42,199 nucleotides of DNA from a virus. The position numbers were made by a program, and so were the translations under genes. How positions within the stretch are numbered: the first letter of the stretch is position 1; each line of letters begins with the position of its first letter. Positions 22,294-30,132 of this stretch are shown here, piece after piece. The notes beneath the pieces are model-generated. The model did not search any database, was not told the DNA's origin, and worked only from the letters and a program-made list of their open reading frames with translations. The stretch is taken from the IMG/VR virus record IMGVR_UViG_3300032738_000164, positions 1-42,199 of that record. One strand, 5' to 3'.

Positions 22294-22306
22294 GGAGTTT
22301 TGCCCT

Positions 22307-22344
22307 CCCGCTGTGCCGCCGATGGACTCCGGTGGTGCAGCGGG
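22307..22344 (+). terminator. Long hairpin between head and neck genes
   Basis: CCCGCTGTGCCGCC (22307-22320) pairs with GGTGGTGCAGCGGG (22331-22344): 14 pairs, three of them G-U wobbles, around a 10-base loop. Only ACTTTAT follows, so it would be a weak terminator, an RNase processing site or a stabilising 3' end for the head-gene transcript. Confidence 0.55.
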
Positions 22345-22368
22345 ACTTTATGCGAGAGCACTTAATCC

Positions 22369-23661
22369 ATGAGCAGAACTATTCGACGAACATGGACGGT
22401 CGATAGTGTGTTGACGAATGTAACGTCGGCCGAGCTCTCGGACCCTACCGGCACCTACGGCGTCAAGCGAAACGATAACGACGCGGTCGTTGTTGCCGAC
22501 GGCACGGCGATGACGCTCGTGTCCACGGGCGTTTATGAGCACACTTTCGACGAGCCGGAGCCCCTAGTGGCGTATACCGGCTACGTCGAGATCGTCTATG
22601 ACGGCCAGACGTACAGGTTCGAGCACGACATCCCCGCCGGCACCGCCGTGGGTCCGGTGGCGATGACCTGCTCCTACGGAAGCCTGGTCAACGAGGTCGG
22701 ATTTCACCTATACGGCTTGCGGCCGAGTTCAAGCGACCTAATCACCGACGGTGTGGCCAATACGAATCAGACAACCGACATTCTGCGTGCTATTGCCAAG
22801 GGGCTCCAGTATGTGTATTCCGCCCATCGCTGGAGCTTTTTGCGGCCACTTGTATCGATTTCGACATATCCGGTCTGTAACACGGGCACGATCACCGTGG
22901 ACGTTTCGGGCAATGTCACCGGGACGGACACGAGTTTTCCTGTTTACTCTCTTACCGCCGGCGGCTGGTTGACGATCCCCAGTGTCGGCAGCTTTGCGGT
23001 GGAGACGTACACCAGCGGCACCGAGTTGTCCCTGGCCGGTTACACCGGCGATGCGATCACGAGCGACACGGCGTTCAGGCTGGTGTTCAATACGTATTCT
23101 CTGCCTTCCGAGGTAGACAGCCTTGAAGGTCGATTGACGTACCCCCAGGGCATCAACAGCCCCCCCGAGTCCTTGGAGCGAGTAGCGGAAATCGAGATCC
23201 GCCGGCTGTTGGCCTACAACAATGTGCCGAGTCGGCCGCAGAGGTATGCGGAAGCGACCGGCAGTTTTGATCCGACGGTAGGGTCGAGGCGGTACGTGAC
23301 GTTCTGGCCGATCCCGGATGCAGAGTACACGCTGACGGCTACCGGGACTTTGCGGGCGGAAATGATCGATAGCGACAGTCCGTATCCGCTTGGGACCGAA
23401 CTTCTTGCCCCCTCGATCGTCGAATCGTGTTTGGCCGCGGCTGAGCGGGACATTCAGGGAATGGACGCCAATCATCCCGATGCGGTTCACAACCGGGCTC
23501 TAGTTCCGCTTTTAGCGGTGGCGATCCAACGTGATGGTGAGTACGGCAGCCCGGACACACTAGGGGTGGATTACGGAGGGGAAGGTGAAGAACCACGACA
23601 TTGCCACCGGACGGATCAAATCTATTGGAACGCCGGCGGCGATTACACGGGTTATCTTTAG
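22369..23661 (+). CDS. Head-tail adaptor-like protein with N-terminal Ig/BppU-like domain
   Basis: 430 residues. Residues 1-100 form a beta domain of the kind seen in BppU/fibre N termini (WTVDSVLTNVTSAELSDPTGTYGV, GTAMTLVSTGVYEHTFDEPE). From about residue 103 (CSYGSLVNEVGFHLYGLRP, then QTTDILRAIAKGLQYVYSAHRWSFLRP) it matches the pattern of podovirus neck adaptors (tail tubular A / P22 gp4 type): helices plus an inserted beta-barrel, residues about 180-250. The end is FWPIPDAEYTLTATGTLRAE and a Ser/Ala helix. Position after head genes and before the propeller protein supports a neck role. An Ig/BppU fusion on an adaptor is unusual. Confidence 0.6.
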   Translation: MSRTIRRTWTVDSVLTNVTSAELSDPTGTYGVKRNDNDAVVVADGTAMTLVSTGVYEHTFDEPEPLVAYTGYVEIVYDGQTYRFEHDIPAGTAVGPVAMTCSYGSLVNEVGFHLYGLRPSSSDLITDGVANTNQTTDILRAIAKGLQYVYSAHRWSFLRPLVSISTYPVCNTGTITVDVSGNVTGTDTSFPVYSLTAGGWLTIPSVGSFAVETYTSGTELSLAGYTGDAITSDTAFRLVFNTYSLPSEVDSLEGRLTYPQGINSPPESLERVAEIEIRRLLAYNNVPSRPQRYAEATGSFDPTVGSRRYVTFWPIPDAEYTLTATGTLRAEMIDSDSPYPLGTELLAPSIVESCLAAAERDIQGMDANHPDAVHNRALVPLLAVAIQRDGEYGSPDTLGVDYGGEGEEPRHCHRTDQIYWNAGGDYTGYL

Positions 23662-23683
23662 GCCAAAGCAGGAGTTTTATGCC

Positions 23684-24007
23684 ATGCACACGAATTCTTT
23701 TTCTCGCACGATTGACGTTACTACGTCAGCCGCGACAACGGAGGCGTTTTCACTTACGGACTTGCGTTGGGGGCGGATTCTGTTGCCCTCGGCGGCCAAT
23801 ACGACCCTGACCTTTTACGAGTGCGATACCTTCGGCGGGACCTACCATCTGTGTGACGACGTAGGGACCAACGGGGTTTTGACCGTGCCCTCGGCAGCGG
23901 CTGCGCCGCAGTCGGTTGCGATTCCCACGGTGTTGCAGGGCTCGCGGTTTATCAAGATCGTGGGCAATGTGGCTGCCGTGACGGCCACTATCGTCAGTAA
24001 GGGGTGA
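23684..24007 (+). CDS. Small beta-rich phage protein
   Basis: 107 residues from ATG 23684 (AGGAG ten bases upstream; the frame is open further back, but overlapping the previous gene without a site). Almost all beta: TIDVTTSAATTEAFSLTDL, LTFYECDTFGGTYHLCDD, then SRFIKIVGNVAAVTATIVSKG. It is the type of small beta-sandwich found as a neck or head-completion accessory. I do not recognise a named family. Confidence 0.6.
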   Translation: MHTNSFSRTIDVTTSAATTEAFSLTDLRWGRILLPSAANTTLTFYECDTFGGTYHLCDDVGTNGVLTVPSAAAAPQSVAIPTVLQGSRFIKIVGNVAAVTATIVSKG

Positions 24008-24009
24008 CG

Positions 24010-24034
24010 ACACTGAACCCCATTCAATCAGTGT
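24010..24034 (+). promoter_or_regulatory. Hairpin ACACTGA-N11-TCAGTGT
   Basis: A perfect 7-bp stem with an 11-base loop in the 51-base gap between two neck-region genes, 24 bases before the next start. No T-run, so more likely an mRNA structure than a terminator. Confidence 0.35.
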
Positions 24035-24058
24035 GACAATCTCGAAAGGACTGTTCCC

Positions 24059-24967
24059 ATGACTCCGGGTAATGCACTATTTCAGTTGCTCCGATCGAAC
24101 TACAATATCCCCGATCCGGGCGACACAAACACAATTCGCGCCAACAAGCAGCTTGGCGTTGCGGAAATCACAACGGCTGCCGCTGAAACGCGCACGCTGG
24201 CCCAGCCGACCAAAGAAGGGATGTTGTGCGCGGTGGTCTTAGACACGGATGGTGGCGACCTGACCCTGACCGTGACCGGCGGCTACAACGCCGATGGGGA
24301 CACCGCCATCGTGTACGACGACGCCGGCGATTTTGTGATGTTCCTGTCGATCAAGGTTGGATCGTCCTACTACTGGGGCGTAGTCGCCCAGAGAGGAACT
24401 GACGCCGCCGCTGAAGACTACACTGTCGATCAGCTTATAGCGACCACCTTAACGGTGGGCGGCGGCGCTGCCGTCACTCTGCACGACCTGGCAACGGCTG
24501 CCGGCGTCGGGATCACTGGTACTGCCGATAACTTTGCCAGTAAGGTGGAGAAAATCGGTACGCTCTTCAAGACAACCATCGTGATCGATGTTGACGGCCT
24601 CAACTGCGGGGGTACGGCCGGCGACGTTATCGGTGCCGACGGTGCCGGCGTGGCTCATCTCGGCCAGATCACGGCGGCCCGTAGCGGAACGATCTTTGCG
24701 GGGACACTGACCTGCATCGAAGCACCCACGGGTGGCGATCCGGACATCGACCTATGGTCCGCAGTGGAGGCTACCGGCGTTGAGGACACCGCAATTAGCG
24801 CGCTGGACGAAACCCAGCTTTGCAATTCCGGGGATCTTGCCGCAGGGAGTGTCATTCCGTTGACGGCTTACCCGGCGGCGGACGAGTACCTGTACTTGGC
24901 ATGTGGCACTGCCACGGACGCGACCTATACAGCCGGGATAGTTGTGATCGAGCTTTGGGGCAAATAG
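24059..24967 (+). CDS. Beta-rich structural protein of the neck/tail region
   Basis: 302 residues, preceded by AAAGGACTG. Residues 1-90 (AGVAEITTAAAETRTLAQPT-like section, AVVLDTDGGDLTLTVTGGYNADG, IVYDDAGDFVMFLSIKVG) form a beta-sandwich typical of phage decoration and fibre proteins. The middle is Ala/Gly-rich (LATTLTVGGGAAVTLHDL), and the C-terminal half (IVIDVDGLNCGGTAGDVIG, YLYLACGTATDATYTAGIVVIELWGK) is a second beta domain of a kind I recall from other phage structural proteins. Role not assignable beyond virion component. Confidence 0.55.
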   Translation: MTPGNALFQLLRSNYNIPDPGDTNTIRANKQLGVAEITTAAAETRTLAQPTKEGMLCAVVLDTDGGDLTLTVTGGYNADGDTAIVYDDAGDFVMFLSIKVGSSYYWGVVAQRGTDAAAEDYTVDQLIATTLTVGGGAAVTLHDLATAAGVGITGTADNFASKVEKIGTLFKTTIVIDVDGLNCGGTAGDVIGADGAGVAHLGQITAARSGTIFAGTLTCIEAPTGGDPDIDLWSAVEATGVEDTAISALDETQLCNSGDLAAGSVIPLTAYPAADEYLYLACGTATDATYTAGIVVIELWGK

Positions 24968-24983
24968 GACTGGAAGACTTGTT

Positions 24984-26636
24984 GTGCCAAGCAGAACGCT
25001 GGAATTGCGATTCCCGGCCGCCGGGGTTGTTCGGCGGTCGGGCTTTCGGGACTCAGTCCACGTCAGAGCGCCCTATCCGTCGCCGTGGGCGGTAAATGTC
25101 CGACTGGAAGACCCGTTCGCTCGTCGCTTGCGCGGAGGCAGCAGGTCCGGTCTGACCAAGTTCCGGGAGGAAGCGGTCGGGACCACCATCGCGGGAATGG
25201 TTGGGATTCAGACCTCCAGCACGTCGGGCACGGAAGAAATGCTCGTCGTGCTGGTTGACGGCACGATTGCCGTGATGAGCGGCAGTAGGCTGACTTTATC
25301 ACAGCTTACCGAATCACAGCTATACACGTTGAGCGAGGACGAGTTGTGGCTCCTGCTGGCTGGCGACATTTTTTATCCTCTTGTCTACCTCCTGGACGAA
25401 AGTGGGAGCTATATCGTCACCGAAGCGGGCGACAAAATTGTCATGAGCACGGCGGATGCGCCGTCTTCGGGATTTCTGGTCGGCGGCAAGCAGCATGTCT
25501 ATGTGATCGGCTCAACCGGCGTCGTGCAAATGGACCCCAGGACGGGTCTTGTGGTCGATCTGACGCCGACGGCCGGCACGGTCCCCTTGGGCTGTACGCT
25601 TGGATGCGTTTACCGTGATTGCCTGTTCTTGGCAGGCGGGGACAACGCGGCTTACAAGTCGCAACAAGCCGATTTCACGAATTGGGATTTTTCTACAGAC
25701 GTATCGAACACCAGCCGGGCGATGGCGTTTCAATTGTCCGGTGCCAGTGCGGTGGGCGCGATCCCAACGGCCCTCGTGCCGCACGAGGACGAGTTTCTAT
25801 TGCTCGCCACGGCGAGAACCCTCTGGGTGATTCGCGGCAACCCGGCCGGAGACGGGAGCCTTCGGCAAGTATCCGAGACCACGGGCATTGTTTCGTCTCA
25901 TGCCTGGTGCAAGGTTGGCGATGTGATCGTTTTCCTTGCGGAGGACGGAATCTATCAGGTGGGTCCGGACGGTTCGGGGCTCAAAAGTCTTTCAGAAGAC
26001 AAGCTGCCGGAGGACTTGCGGAACATCGACACGGCGACCACCAGCGTGCTGATGGGCTACGACCATGCTCAACGGGCCGTTCACATCTATCTAGTGACCG
26101 AGTCGGGCGGGGACACCCACTGGCTGTTCGAGTTGGTGCCGTTGGCTTTCTGGCCAATGCGCGTCCAAGACGGCCACGCACCGGTGGCGATCTGCCGTTA
26201 TGGGGAACATCTGCTGCTGGGGGGGTCTGACGGCTATGTCCGCTACCCGGGCGGCGACGACGACGACGGCGAGGACATCGAGAGCCACGTTTTGATTGGC
26301 CCTTTGCGGCTGGGTGGGCCGGAGGATTATGGCCTGCTCCACGTACTGCACGAAGTCATCGCTGCCGGCAGCGGAACGGTGACACTGCGCGTTGTGGCGG
26401 CCGATACGGCCGAGGAGGCCGTGGCTCACGCCAAGGTGGCGATCGAGTTGTACCAAAGCGACGATGACGACTATCTGGACTACGTTTCCTATAGCACGTC
26501 ATTGGCGGCGGGCCGAGCCCATCGCGACTATCCCCGAGTTCGGGCGATGTGGGCCTGCCTGTGGCTTCAGTCCACGGCGAAATGGGCCTACGAGAGTGTA
26601 ATCATGGACATTATGCCATTCGGGAAATGGCGATAA
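24984..26636 (+). CDS. Beta-propeller tail hub protein candidate (P22 gp10-like role)
   Basis: 550 residues from GTG 24984 (GGAAGAC upstream). The N terminus is basic, including FRDSVHVRAPYPSPWAVNVR and an arginine-rich LRGGSRSGLTK. From about residue 60 come repeated four-stranded blades: IAGMVGIQTSSTSGTEEMLVVLVDG, YVIGSTGVVQMDPRTG, CVYRDCLFLAGGDNAAYKSQ, DEFLLLATARTLWVIRGNP, VGDVIVFLAEDGIYQVGPDG, RAVHIYLVTE, YGEHLLLGGSDGYVRY. This is the pattern of a beta-propeller, as in the hub proteins that close short tails. The C-terminal part (HVLIGPLRLGGPEDYGLLHVLHEV) is a sandwich typical of such hubs. Order adaptor-then-hub agrees with P22-like tails. Confidence 0.62.
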   Translation: MPSRTLELRFPAAGVVRRSGFRDSVHVRAPYPSPWAVNVRLEDPFARRLRGGSRSGLTKFREEAVGTTIAGMVGIQTSSTSGTEEMLVVLVDGTIAVMSGSRLTLSQLTESQLYTLSEDELWLLLAGDIFYPLVYLLDESGSYIVTEAGDKIVMSTADAPSSGFLVGGKQHVYVIGSTGVVQMDPRTGLVVDLTPTAGTVPLGCTLGCVYRDCLFLAGGDNAAYKSQQADFTNWDFSTDVSNTSRAMAFQLSGASAVGAIPTALVPHEDEFLLLATARTLWVIRGNPAGDGSLRQVSETTGIVSSHAWCKVGDVIVFLAEDGIYQVGPDGSGLKSLSEDKLPEDLRNIDTATTSVLMGYDHAQRAVHIYLVTESGGDTHWLFELVPLAFWPMRVQDGHAPVAICRYGEHLLLGGSDGYVRYPGGDDDDGEDIESHVLIGPLRLGGPEDYGLLHVLHEVIAAGSGTVTLRVVAADTAEEAVAHAKVAIELYQSDDDDYLDYVSYSTSLAAGRAHRDYPRVRAMWACLWLQSTAKWAYESVIMDIMPFGKWR

Positions 26637-26654
26637 ACGCAGGAGGAACAGGTA

Positions 26655-29600
26655 ATGCCCGACGTAAAAATGAGCGAAATGGACGCCGACGATGCGGTTG
26701 GCGGTTCCGAAAAACTGTTGGCTCTCGATGTTACTGACAGCAAGACCATCACGACCGACCAAATGGCGGCCTACGCGGTTGATACGCTGCTCTCAGCAGC
26801 GGCGGCCGATCCGACGACCGGGGACAACCTGGTCGCCGAGAGGAGCGGTACCGAGAAGCTGCTCGACCTGGACGCCCTGGCGGTGTACTGCGTGGCGTCG
26901 GGTTGGAGTGAAGCCTCCGAAGCCGACCCTGTGGTTGCGGGCGATATGATCCTCGTTGATCGGTCCGGTACGATCTACGAGATTGATGTAGATACGCTCG
27001 CCACCTACGTCCAAGACCCTACGTCAACGCTCAATGGCGTGGCTTCACTTGACGAAGCGACCCTTGCCGCCGCAGACGAATACCTCGTTGTCCAGAGTGG
27101 TGTCGCCAAGAAGACGGACATTGAGGACATTCAAGCCCAAATGTGGACGGCATACGGGCTCTACGTGGCCGCCCTGGACGATATCGCAACGCTTGCCGAT
27201 GCCGACGTCCTGTATGTACTTGAGGACGGATCGACAGCGAAATATGCCACGATGACGGAGTTAGCGACGTACATGCTGGCCGAGATTGGCGAGTCGGTCG
27301 CCGCATTGGTGTGGGACGATGCCGCTGCGGTTACTTCCGTGGCCGATGCCGATGTGTTTGTAAAAGAAGAGTCGGGCGTGCGAAAGAAGGTTAACGCTTC
27401 GTACATCGGGGCGTATGCGATTTCGGAACTGTTTGGTTCTACAGCCCTGACGCCCCCGGTTGTCGATAGCGACGATATGGTCCTGTACCGTTCCGGGGCC
27501 GCATACGTTGCGGATGCTGACGACTTCGCGTCCTACGTGCTCAACGAAGCGTGGGGACTCGATGCCGCCGGGGCCCTGGCTGATGCCAATACCTTGATGG
27601 TCGGCCAGTCCGACGTGGCCAAGGAAGTCGCCTTGTCCGTTGTGAAGACCTATGTGCTTGACGGGATGCAAGATACGGCATTGGATGTATCCGGACTGTC
27701 AGGGGCCGCTCCACTTGCGGCAGGCGACAAGTATTTAGCCTGGCAAGCCGATGTGGCAGTCTACACCACACTCGGCACGATCGAGACGAAGTTGTGGACA
27801 GATTTCGCCACTTACGTGAATGCGACGTTGGTGGATATTTCGAGTCTTGCGGCTGCCGATCGATTCTACGTGCTGGATGCCGGCACTGACCCCAAGTATT
27901 GCACGGCTGCGGAAATCGCCGCCTATGTCGCCGGTCCGCTATTTGACCTGGCTGACGCTGGTGCGATTGTGGGTACCGACAAACTCCTAATGGAAACGGC
28001 AGGGACGCCCAAGACACTGCTGGGAAGTGATTTGTTGACTTATATCGAGGGGGGCATCGACGCGGCAAATCTCGACTTTGATATTTCCGGGTTTGATTCG
28101 GCTGTCTTGGACAATGCCCATCTCCTTTTCGTCAGTGATGGTGCCACCGAGGAGAAAGCGACCGTCGCCGAACTTGAAGCCGTTTTGTGGGCCGATTTCA
28201 GGACGTATACCGTGGGGCTGGGCGCGGTGGTAACGGTGGCCGACACAGACAAGTTCTGGGTCGATCAAGGCGGAACGGCCAAGTACGTCACGCCGGTTGA
28301 ATTGGCCACCTATGTCGAATCGGCGATTGAGGCGACTGTAATTGCCACCGCGTTCGACGCGGCGGACGCCACTAATTTCCTGGCGGCCGACTTGATCTTG
28401 ACGGAGCGATCGGGCACACCGCACACGGCAACGGCGTCCGATGTGGCGACCTACGTGGTCGGCGTCTTAGGCGGGAGCGGGGCTGGCACGCCGACCACCG
28501 GCGACGACTTCCTGTTTTTCCACAGTGGCGACCCTAACCTCGGCGACATTGACGAGTTGGCAGACTATGTCATCGGAAAGGCTTTTGACAACGCCGATCC
28601 TGACCCGATCGCGTCAGGCGACCTTCTGGCCGTCGAGCGGAGCGGCACTGCCTACACAGCCGACATCGACATCATCCAGACGTATATCCTGAGCGGGCTC
28701 CAAGACACGGCCCTTGACATTGCCACAATCGACGCCGCCGGAGGGTTATCGACCGCCGACAAGTATCTCGTCTGGCAGTCGGACGTTGAGAAGTACACGA
28801 CGCTTTCGGCAATTGAGACGAAGCTCTGGACGGATTACGCCACGTATGTCCACGCCCTATCGGACATTGTGACATTGGCCGATGCAGATGAGTTTTATGT
28901 GCTCGATGCAGGGACGACCGCCAAAAACGGAACGGTCCTGGAAGTCTACACTTACGTCTTAGGGAAGTTCTGGGCCGCCGCCGCGTCCGATCCCATCGTC
29001 ACGGCCGATACGCTACTCATCGACCATAGCGGGACGATGAAAGAGGCGACGGTCGATCAACTCCAGACGTTCGTTCTCGATGGTATCCAGGCCGATGTGC
29101 TCGACATTTCAGGGCTCGATTCTGCTACTGTAGACGGTGCCGATCTGGTCGTGGTGTGTGAAGGATCAACTGGTAAGAAGGCGACTGTCACGGAACTTGC
29201 GGCGGGCATCTTCGGAACTTTTGATACCTATGTGGCCGGTCTTGATCCCGTCGATCCCGTGGAGGACGCCGATAAAATCTACATCGTGGAGGGTGGTGTC
29301 GGAAAATACGTGACGCCTGTGGTGCTGATGGAATACGCCTGGGCGGCCGTCACGGCAAAGATTCAAGGTCTCGCTGCGAAGACGACGCCCACCGAGAACG
29401 ACATTCTCCTGATTCAGGACGAGGCGAACGGCGATGCGTTGAAAGAATTGACGATCGGCAACTTGTGGGACAATTTGCTTGCCGATAGTGCGTTGAATGT
29501 GCCTTGGGCGACGATAGCGACCTCAAAGTACACGGCATTACCGGCAAGTACCTCGACGATTACCATGTCCGACACGAGCGATATGGCTGTCGGCCGCGCT

Positions 29601-30122
29601 CTGAGGTACACCTACGACAGCGTAACCTACTACGGAATCATTACGGCCGTCACGGAAGATACGAGCATCACAATTGCCGGTGCGGCGTTGAATGTCGCAA
29701 TTCAGCTTTCAGCCCTGGCGATTGGCCTGCCCTCGCTGATCGAGCAGGTCGAGTTCTTTGTAGAAGCGGCCTGGGGCGATGCCGTCGAGGATATTCTAGC
29801 GGAGATAGGAAAGAAGAATTTCAAGTGGGGCAAGAGCATTGCGCATTTGGTCGCGTTTTCAGCAGCAAACCACACCGTCGATACTGGAGCAGAACCCAAA
29901 CTGAACGTCAAGGTCGCCGGGAGTGCAGTATCTACGAACGACTCGAACAACGGCGTTCAGCTTGGGGCGGCGGATACCTGGGTAGACAATCCGGCTATCG
30001 CAATCTCGGCGGCGAATTACACTATCGAACGCGGCGATGCCCTGGAACTCGCTTGTACAGTCGTCGGCGGAACCGGCGATGCGACAGGCTTAACCGTATC
30101 TTGTGTTTTCGTTTACGAATAG
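26655..30122 (+). CDS. Giant tandem-repeat phage protein (about 22 x 43 residues)
   Basis: 1155 residues, AGGAGG upstream. Residues about 10-935 are tandem units of roughly 43 residues with the consensus 'aDkflVxrSGTxKxatvxeLatYV', i.e. strand, SG(T) turn, strand, helix. Every fifth then third unit (bases near 27144, 27795, 28188, 28827, 29211) has the variant start (K/A)xW(T/A)D(F/Y)xTYV preceded by a longer linker like LDISGLDSA; spacing alternates 217, 131, 213, 128 residues. The C-terminal ~220 residues hold separate beta domains (VGRALRYTYDSVTYYGIITAV; LELACTVVGGTGDATGL). No signal peptide. Likely a long fibre or an ejected internal protein; the family is unknown to me. Starts 18 bases after the hub gene. 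Confidence 0.75.
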   Translation: MPDVKMSEMDADDAVGGSEKLLALDVTDSKTITTDQMAAYAVDTLLSAAAADPTTGDNLVAERSGTEKLLDLDALAVYCVASGWSEASEADPVVAGDMILVDRSGTIYEIDVDTLATYVQDPTSTLNGVASLDEATLAAADEYLVVQSGVAKKTDIEDIQAQMWTAYGLYVAALDDIATLADADVLYVLEDGSTAKYATMTELATYMLAEIGESVAALVWDDAAAVTSVADADVFVKEESGVRKKVNASYIGAYAISELFGSTALTPPVVDSDDMVLYRSGAAYVADADDFASYVLNEAWGLDAAGALADANTLMVGQSDVAKEVALSVVKTYVLDGMQDTALDVSGLSGAAPLAAGDKYLAWQADVAVYTTLGTIETKLWTDFATYVNATLVDISSLAAADRFYVLDAGTDPKYCTAAEIAAYVAGPLFDLADAGAIVGTDKLLMETAGTPKTLLGSDLLTYIEGGIDAANLDFDISGFDSAVLDNAHLLFVSDGATEEKATVAELEAVLWADFRTYTVGLGAVVTVADTDKFWVDQGGTAKYVTPVELATYVESAIEATVIATAFDAADATNFLAADLILTERSGTPHTATASDVATYVVGVLGGSGAGTPTTGDDFLFFHSGDPNLGDIDELADYVIGKAFDNADPDPIASGDLLAVERSGTAYTADIDIIQTYILSGLQDTALDIATIDAAGGLSTADKYLVWQSDVEKYTTLSAIETKLWTDYATYVHALSDIVTLADADEFYVLDAGTTAKNGTVLEVYTYVLGKFWAAAASDPIVTADTLLIDHSGTMKEATVDQLQTFVLDGIQADVLDISGLDSATVDGADLVVVCEGSTGKKATVTELAAGIFGTFDTYVAGLDPVDPVEDADKIYIVEGGVGKYVTPVVLMEYAWAAVTAKIQGLAAKTTPTENDILLIQDEANGDALKELTIGNLWDNLLADSALNVPWATIATSKYTALPASTSTITMSDTSDMAVGRALRYTYDSVTYYGIITAVTEDTSITIAGAALNVAIQLSALAIGLPSLIEQVEFFVEAAWGDAVEDILAEIGKKNFKWGKSIAHLVAFSAANHTVDTGAEPKLNVKVAGSAVSTNDSNNGVQLGAADTWVDNPAIAISAANYTIERGDALELACTVVGGTGDATGLTVSCVFVYE

Positions 30123-30132
30123 AGGATGAATC

